64,000 nt of DNA from JACPTG01 sp964504135 (lineage in GTDB: Archaea; Nanobdellota; Nanobdellia; Woesearchaeales; UBA10216). The stretch covers positions 23,326 through 87,325 of the forward strand of contig CAZDCW010000002.1 in the NCBI GenBank assembly GCA_964504135.1. Direction: 5' to 3'. The notes beneath the pieces are model-generated. The model was not told where the DNA came from, ran no database searches, and worked only from the letters and a program-made list of their open reading frames with translations. Of this stretch, positions 59,078 to 64,000 are shown in pieces (positions within the stretch are counted from its first letter, which is position 1; each line of letters begins with the position of its first letter). The position numbers and the translations under genes were made by a program.

Positions 59078-59731
59078 ATGGTTGAGTTCAAACTCGTCAT
59101 TTCAAATCCCAAGACCGGCCTTAGCGTGCAGAGGGATGCAAAGGATGATGCCGCCCGGCAGCTTGTGGGCCTGAAGATTGGCGACAAGGTTGGTGGCGAG
59201 CCATTGGGCTTCGCTGGCTTTGAGTTTGAGGTCAGCGGCGGCTCTGATTACTGCGGCTTTCCCATGCGGAAGGACATTCCTGGCGTTGGGAGGAAGAAGA
59301 TTCTTGCGGTTTCCGGCGTTGGCTTCAGGATGGCTGCAAAGGGAATCAGGCAGCGCAAGACTGTCTGTGGGAACACCATTCATGAAAGGACGGCCCAGGT
59401 TAACCTGAAGGTTCTGAAGGAAGGAAAGGATAATATTTTTGAGCCAGCTGAAAAGAAGGCTGCCGAGAACAAGGCTTCCAAGGAGGCTAAGAAGGCTGAG
59501 CATGCGGCAAAGAAGGAAGCAAAGGCTGCGCCCACGCCGAAGCCTGCGGAGAAAGTGCCAGACAAGCCTGCGGAAAAGCATGCAGAGAAGCCTGCGGACA
59601 AGCCTCTGCAAAAGGCAGAGGGCGGCGCTGCTGGGCAAAAGCCTGCAGAATCCGAAGACAAGCCAGCCGCAGAGCCAAAGAAGCCCAGGCAAAAGAAGGC
59701 CGAGCCTGCAAAGGAAGAGGCTGCTGAGTAA
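59078..59731 (+). CDS. rps6e: Small ribosomal subunit protein S6e with long charged tail
   Basis: A 217-residue protein. The first 125 residues are the S6e core: FKLVISNPKTGLSVQRDAKD, LVGLKIGDKVGGEPLGFAGF, GGSDYCGFPMRKDIPG and RMAAKGIRQRKTVCGNTIHE. The last 90 residues are a low-complexity Lys/Ala/Pro/Glu tail (KAEHAAKKEAKAAPTPKPAE), absent from most archaeal S6e proteins. A TATA-like box (CTTTTATATG) lies directly before the ATG. In many archaea the next gene is aIF2 gamma; here about 0.8 kb of foreign-looking sequence separates them. Confidence 0.94.
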   Translation: MVEFKLVISNPKTGLSVQRDAKDDAARQLVGLKIGDKVGGEPLGFAGFEFEVSGGSDYCGFPMRKDIPGVGRKKILAVSGVGFRMAAKGIRQRKTVCGNTIHERTAQVNLKVLKEGKDNIFEPAEKKAAENKASKEAKKAEHAAKKEAKAAPTPKPAEKVPDKPAEKHAEKPADKPLQKAEGGAAGQKPAESEDKPAAEPKKPRQKKAEPAKEEAAE

Positions 59732-59767
59732 GGCTAAATTTAGGTTCTCTCTTATTCTCAGGGTAGT

Positions 59768-60247
59768 ATGACTTTGGAATTGTATCTGATTGGCACGGTT
59801 CACGTAGACCCGAAAGGGCGGCGCAGGCTGGAGAAACTGTTGGCGGTTATCAAGCCGGGGATAGTAAGCGTTGAGTTCAGTTCTGACGCGGTTTCTGAAT
59901 TGGAGCAGTATAGGCCGCACTTGGCAAACCCTGCGGTGGTACTCGAGGCAGCCAGAAGATACTTCAGCGGGAAAGGGGGTAATGTTGACACTGCTTCGGC
60001 TATTATTCGCGCTGTAGGCTTTGAGTATTTTTCTGCAAAAAAATACTGCAGGAGGGCAGGCGCACCGCTTTTAACTACTGATAAATTGTCCGGGATAAAC
60101 CCTCACAGGGTAGCCTTGGAGACTGATAGGATGTTTCAGAGTTGGTTTATTGGACAATTGAAATATTTTATCTTTATGAGCTTTTCATTAGGTAACTCTA
60201 TTATGTTATTACAGATATCGTCAAATTTCACATTAACGATTCCATAA
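59768..60247 (+). pseudogene. TraB/PrgY-like protein, truncated
   Basis: The first about 120 codons look like a TraB/TIKI-family domain: LYLIGTVHVDPKGRRRLEKL with the GTxH motif, IKPGIVSVEFSSDAVSELEQ. After about position 60135 composition changes abruptly to AT-rich and the frame continues into meaningless sequence (FIFMSFSLGNSIMLLQISSN). Family members are usually over 200 residues. The change point coincides with the end of a second broken gene on the other strand. Confidence 0.6.
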
Positions 60248-60309
60248 TTATTCTTGCAATTATGGTAGAAGTTGCTGCCATCAAAGTACGCGAATACTTT
60301 TTTCTCCAT
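60136..60309 (-). pseudogene. NYN/DUF88 (LabA-like) domain protein, N-terminal remnant
   Basis: 57 codons from ATG at 60309 encode MEKKVFAYFDGSNFYHNCKN and then YGIVNVKFDDICNNIIEL, ending KIKYFNCPINQL before a stop. FAYFDGSNFYH carries the first catalytic Asp of NYN/PIN-like nucleases, and KIKYFNCPIN is the next strand. The remaining two thirds of the domain are missing. The AT-rich composition contrasts with S6e and aIF2 gamma on either side. Confidence 0.6.
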
Positions 60310-60565
60310 TAATGGACAAAAACAGAATTTGTTTAAAAAACCTTTCGTTACGGAACCTTAAAGATTCCGGTAACAAAAGGGAGTTAATTGAAAAGGGATA
60401 GGCTAAGAGCCCTTTTAAATTTTTCGTTAATCTATGGTTTTCAATATGCATATTCTGGAACCTGATTCTTTCTGTTAAGGCCGAATCTTCTTAGCCATCA
60501 TCCAGCAGGCCTTACAGTTAATGAGCAGATTAACTTTATAAACATCCCTCTTTTCTTTCTGTCAG
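60310..60565. other. AT-rich non-coding stretch
   Basis: Holds the presumed promoter region of the NYN remnant and a TATA box (ACTTTATAAAC, about 60534) for aIF2 gamma. CCTTTCGTTACGGAACC and related short inverted repeats occur near 60340-60375. No gene supported. Confidence 0.5.
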
Positions 60566-61809
60566 ATGGCTCGGAAGTCTGATGAAAAGTCTGTTGTATC
60601 TGCCCAGCCTGAGGTTAATATCGGCATGGTCGGCCACGTTGACCATGGCAAGACCACCCTGACCGAGGCTTTGACTGGCAAGTGGACTGATACGCATAGC
60701 GAGGAGATAAGGCGTGGAATCACGATTCGCCTTGGATATGCTGACGCTGTCTTTTACAAGTGCTCAAAGTGCCCTGAGCCTGAGGCCTTTTCAACAAGCG
60801 AGGTCTGCCATTCGTGCAAGTCGCGCACTTTTCCTGTGAGGAAGGTCAGCCTTGTTGACGCGCCTGGCCACGAAAGCCTTATGGCTACGATGCTTTCCGG
60901 CGCGGCGATTATGGATGGCGCGTTGCTTCTTGTTGCGGCAAATGAGCCTTGCCCCCAGCCGCAGACCCGCGAGCATCTTACGGCTTTGCAGATTATTGGC
61001 GTAAAAAACGTTGTCATTGTCCAGAACAAGATTGACCTTGTTTCTGCTGAGGATGCGTTGAAGAATTATGAGGACATAAGGGCTTTTGTCAAGGGCACTC
61101 CTTTTGAGGAGTCTCCTGTTATTCCAATTTCAGCGCAGCAGAGGGTTAACATTGACGCGTTGATAGCTGCAATCCAGAGCCAGATGCCGACTCCGCAGCG
61201 GGATGCAGACACAAGTCCTTTGATGTTTGTCGCAAGGTCTTTTGACATCAAATTGACCCCCTTTCAATGGTTGGCGGCGTTGCCGGCGGCTCTGTCAAGC
61301 ATGGGATTCTGAAAGTGGGTGATTCGGTTGAGATAAGGCCTGGAAGGAGGATTGAGCGGCAGGGAAAGGTTTCCTGGCAGCCAATCACAACAATGGTTCT
61401 TGACCTTAAAACAGGAGGCGTGAGTGTACCTTCAGTGGGCCCAGGGGGCAGCGTGGGCGTGATGACCAGCCTTGACCCTGGCCTGGTTAAGGCCGATGCA
61501 CTGACAGGCTCTGTCATCGGGGTGAAGGACCTGCCTCCGGTTTGGAATGAGCTGAAGCTTGAGATTAACCTTCTCGAGCGGGTGGTTGGCGCAAGGGATA
61601 AGCTTGTGGTTGACCCGATAAGGCTTGGTGAGAACCTGATGCTTAACGCAAACTCTGCCGCCACTGTCGGAGTTGTGGCTGAGCTGGGGAAGAACCTTGT
61701 CTTCTGCAAGCTTCGGCTTCCGGTCTGCGCTGAGGCTGGCTCAAGGGTTACTATTTCCAGGATGATTGGCTCCAGGTGGCGGCTGATTGGCTACGGGATT
61801 ATCAGATAA
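60566..61809 (+). CDS. eif2g: Translation initiation factor aIF2 gamma, disrupted by a frameshift
   Basis: The GTPase subunit that brings initiator tRNA to the ribosome. The first frame (to 61312) holds MVGHVDHGKTTLTEALTGKW (P-loop), a zinc knuckle CSKC..CHSC, VDAPGHESLMATML, NKIDL and the end of the G domain. The second frame (from about 61252) holds MVGGVAGGSVKHGILKVGD onward through domains II and III to 61809. Combined length about 414 residues is normal. The frame change lies near 61246-61254 (GACATCAAATTGACC), where one missing base would restore FDI..DPLSMVGG. An essential gene, so sequencing error is the simplest explanation. Confidence 0.88.
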
Positions 61810-61883
61810 GGAAAACCATTTTAAATTAAGCAAGCCCTGAAGATAGAAAACAGGGGTGATGCCTTATTAGGAGCATTCAGAGC

Positions 61884-62234
61884 GTGTTTGCGCTGGCGAT
61901 GGGCGCGGTGTTGGTTCTTGTTGGCGTTTTGGGCTTTGTCAGCAACCCGATTATTTATCAGGCAGGCGCTGTTTTCGGGGCTAACATGCTTCAGAGCGTT
62001 GTGCATCTTCTGGGCGGCGCAGCTGGCCTCTGGCTTGGTTACAGGGAGGGTGTGGGCGCAAGGAACTACAACATCGGCCTGGGTGCTGTCGCAGTATTGC
62101 TGGCTGTCCTCGGTCTTGTCCCGCAGAGCGCTGCACTGCTGGCTGACTTGCTGGCTGTGAACATGAACATGACTTACCTGCACGCGGCAATTGCAGTTTC
62201 CTCTCTGGCTGTGGCTTTTGCAGTGAAGGAGTGA
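61884..62234 (+). CDS. Four-helix membrane protein (DUF4383-like)
   Basis: A 116-residue protein with four hydrophobic helices (AMGAVLVLVGVLGFV, MLQSVVHLLGGAAGLWLG, IGLGAVAVLLAVLGLV, HAAIAVSSLAVAFAV). The pattern resembles DUF4383. No ATG is available; I use GTG at 61884. In-frame codons further upstream (RSIQSVFAL) look coding, so an ATT at 61866 may be the true start. Confidence 0.6.
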   Translation: MFALAMGAVLVLVGVLGFVSNPIIYQAGAVFGANMLQSVVHLLGGAAGLWLGYREGVGARNYNIGLGAVAVLLAVLGLVPQSAALLADLLAVNMNMTYLHAAIAVSSLAVAFAVKE

Positions 62235-62242
62235 GCCTTTAG

Positions 62243-62353
62243 GTGGCTGACTTTGCGGTTCTTTTGTTTCTGGGGCTTCTTTCCCTAGCTGCTGTTTTTG
62301 CCGCAGTGGGCTTGATGCTCTGGGTGAGGCGGAGGGGAAAGCGGGCTGAATGA
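62243..62353 (+). CDS. Small single-pass membrane protein
   Basis: A 36-residue ORF starting with GTG (VADFAVLLFLGLLSLAAVFA), 8 bases after the previous membrane gene, with a basic C terminus (RRRGKRAE). AGGTGG overlaps the start. It is likely co-transcribed with the gene before it. Confidence 0.5.
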   Translation: MADFAVLLFLGLLSLAAVFAAVGLMLWVRRRGKRAE

Positions 62354-62356
62354 TTG

Positions 62357-63178
62357 CTATACCTCACCGCATCTGCGGCTGTCCGCAGGCCCAATTTGGT
62401 ATTCCAGCCCGGGGAAGGCCTGTTGTATTAGTGCCTCAGCATATCGCCATCTTGTTGCAGACATTCTGTAACGCCCATTATCGTATTCATAGCTGATTGT
62501 TATGCCAATCAGGCCGCCATCAGCCGTTGCCACAGCCCCTCCGCTAAAGCCTGGTTTTACCCGCGCATTTGTTGTAAGGAAGTCCTTTTTCTTGCGGAAA
62601 TTCGGATGGCCATTGTGGTAAGTCACTTCTCCCGGTGATTGCCAAAGCTCTCCATTCCTGTAGCCCATGGCCGCTATTTCCGCTCCTTTGTTTGGCAACT
62701 CCGGGCTTGGCCTGGGTTCAGACCGCTTTCTTTTTCCAGGTTGATTTGATACAATCAGGGCTATGTCATGTTCAGGGTCAGTTAAAATGTGATGTGGCCT
62801 GTACACTGTTCCATTTGGCATCTGGATGTATGGGTCTTCTCGCTTTTGCCCATCCACCAAATGGTAGGCAGTTATCACGTCGCCTTTTGTGGTGACTGCT
62901 ATTCCGCTTCCATTGAGACGATTTACATATACTTCTGCCAGGTTATTCCTCAAGGCCCGCAAGGGGCTTTTTGGCCTCATACTCCTGTTGAACATTTCGG
63001 CAGCCGCGACAACGCTGGCAATTCCCGCGCCAAAGCCCCCAAAATAGGCGTAGCTTGCGTATTCCCTTTCATTTGCAGGGGGAAAGGCAATCGCCAATGC
63101 AGAAGGAGCTAATACCATGCCAGCCACAGCCACCCATTTGAGCCTGCCCCAGCTGAGTATCTCTTCAATGTCTGGCAT
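62357..63178 (-). CDS. Membrane-anchored trypsin-like serine protease
   Basis: A 273-residue protein. Two hydrophobic segments near the N terminus (VAVAGMVLAPSALAIAF and YFGGFGAGIASVVAAA) are followed by a chymotrypsin-fold domain. Catalytic residues: His in VITAYHLVDG, Asp in DPEHDIALIV, Ser in VKPGFSGGAVATADG. No PDZ domain. Overlaps the end of the next protease gene by 14 bases, so the pair is one operon. Confidence 0.85.
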   Translation of the reverse strand: MPDIEEILSWGRLKWVAVAGMVLAPSALAIAFPPANEREYASYAYFGGFGAGIASVVAAAEMFNRSMRPKSPLRALRNNLAEVYVNRLNGSGIAVTTKGDVITAYHLVDGQKREDPYIQMPNGTVYRPHHILTDPEHDIALIVSNQPGKRKRSEPRPSPELPNKGAEIAAMGYRNGELWQSPGEVTYHNGHPNFRKKKDFLTTNARVKPGFSGGAVATADGGLIGITISYEYDNGRYRMSATRWRYAEALIQQAFPGLEYQIGPADSRRCGEV

Positions 63179-63914
63179 TTTGCATGTAGAAGGCCTCGCC
63201 GGCCATTGTGTTTATTATCCTTACAGCTTCTTCTATGCTTGCACAGGTGGAGGAAGGAGAGTTATCGCGGCCTGTGCTTGCAAATCCCAGAAGCTCTCCA
63301 TTCCTGTTGGATACAGGGCTTCCGCTGTATCCTGGTTTGGTCGGTATGTCTATCCTGAACTGTGAATAATAAGTAATGCTGTCAGTTGTTCTTGTATCCT
63401 GGCGTGTGTCTGTTATTTCTCCTTGAAGCTGTGTGATTGCTGCAGCTTTTTCCTGATAATGTAGAATTACTTTGGTTCCTTTACGCAGTGGCTTTCCTAT
63501 GAGTATTCTTGCAGGGCCTTGGTACTCGCTGGATCTTTCAATTCTGGCTATGGCTATGTCCTGATATTTGCTTGCCCATATGCCCTTTACCTTGTATTTT
63601 TGGCCAGTCTGGTTTTCCACATAGTGTTTTTGGCCCCTATGCAATGCGTGTTTTGCCGTTATTACATATTCGGGCGTGACTTGGAGGCCCAGCGCACTGC
63701 CTGAGCTGTAAACATGCACGATGTTTTTTGCAATCTGGTCAATTGACTGCCGTGTGCTGCCTCCTTTGTCCCAGTTTGAGGCATTTGCAAAGGCCACCAA
63801 TTCAAAAAGCCCTTCGTGGGGATTTGCACTAGTGGGCTGGTGCTGCTGAGCGGGGCTTCCAATTATGCGCACATTTTTTAGCAGCTCCACAAGGCTAAAC
63901 AGGTTCATCTTGGT
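63165..63914 (-). CDS. Trypsin-like serine protease
   Basis: A 249-residue protein (start MTKMNLFSLVELL; an ATG 18 bases upstream is the alternative). Catalytic residues: His in VITAKHALHRGQ, Asp in SKYQDIAIARI, Ser in TKPGYSGSPVSNRNG (about 200). There is no obvious signal peptide, unlike its partner. TATA box GCTTAAATACC lies upstream. It is co-transcribed with a membrane-anchored protease. Confidence 0.83.
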   Translation of the reverse strand, partial: TKMNLFSLVELLKNVRIIGSPAQQHQPTSANPHEGLFELVAFANASNWDKGGSTRQSIDQIAKNIVHVYSSGSALGLQVTPEYVITAKHALHRGQKHYVENQTGQKYKVKGIWASKYQDIAIARIERSSEYQGPARILIGKPLRKGTKVILHYQEKAAAITQLQGEITDTRQDTRTTDSITYYSQFRIDIPTKPGYSGSPVSNRNGELLGFASTGRDNSPSSTCASIEEAVRIINTMAGEAFYMQNARH

Positions 63915-64000
63915 CATGCGTGGGGATCGCATCAGGGTATTTAAGCGAAGTGACCTAATTTAGTATGCTTAATCTTATATGGAAAAAGGTTTCCCATGTA

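Noticed and set aside
61246..61256. Programmed -1 frameshift in aIF2 gamma
   Set aside because: No X-XXY-YYZ slippery site in the required frame and no obvious stimulatory structure; a missing base is simpler.

Overview
The window is archaeal. Evidence: SRP54 and FtsY, ribosomal proteins S3Ae and S6e, prefoldin alpha, aIF2 gamma, class I LysRS, archaeal-type GluRS, Dph6, archaeal class I aldolase and many near-leaderless genes with a TATA box about 25 bases before the start. None of the five tRNA genes encodes CCA, and all five look interrupted by introns, nine in total, mostly at non-canonical positions. Together with many small orphan proteins, a bacterial-type GyrB and a split pilus platform, this suggests a DPANN-like lineage (Micrarchaeota/Diapherotrites-like). 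That placement is inference; no rRNA gene is present.

Layout. 1-8.6 kb: start of an XPD-like helicase, small regulators, toxin-antitoxin debris, tRNA-Ser, MscS, SRP54, and the gluconeogenic pair GlpX-aldolase. 8.6-13.8 kb: two-intron tRNA-Ala joined to MazG and a DMT transporter, an intact AbrB-VapC pair, HIT and CsaA-like proteins, two-intron tRNA-Met, orphans. 13.9-20.7 kb: a type IV pilus-like block (two platform proteins, one ATPase, one 906-residue coiled-coil protein) beside S3Ae. 21.1-30.4 kb: GyrB, Dph6, LysRS next to three-intron tRNA-Lys, phosphohexomutase, and an RHH-nucleotidyltransferase fusion.

30.7-37.4 kb is a nearly complete classical mevalonate operon: phosphomevalonate kinase, diphosphomevalonate decarboxylase, HMG-CoA synthase, thiolase, DUF35 protein, HMG-CoA reductase and mevalonate kinase. 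It uses the phosphomevalonate kinase/decarboxylase route rather than the archaeal phosphomevalonate dehydratase route. 37.4-46 kb: a protein with a sigma-region-4-like helix-turn-helix, a RaiA-like protein, GluRS, a membrane-anchored serine protease, and a proton-type membrane pyrophosphatase bracketed by inverted copies of a 96-bp pseudoknot-forming repeat.

46-64 kb is more accessory. It holds an AT-rich gene between identical 66-bp direct repeats, a gene with an assembly gap, a truncated Hel308-like helicase abutting a repeat, a core block (FtsY, prefoldin alpha, PRPP synthetase, tRNA-Leu, ScpA), orphan secreted and membrane proteins, two paralogous two-gene cassettes behind an identical 53-bp promoter, a site-2 protease, S6e, a junction of two broken genes, frameshifted aIF2 gamma and two tandem trypsin-like proteases. 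Two N gaps (12362-12371, 48222-48315) show the sequence is a scaffold. At least four dispersed repeat families occupy the intergenic space.
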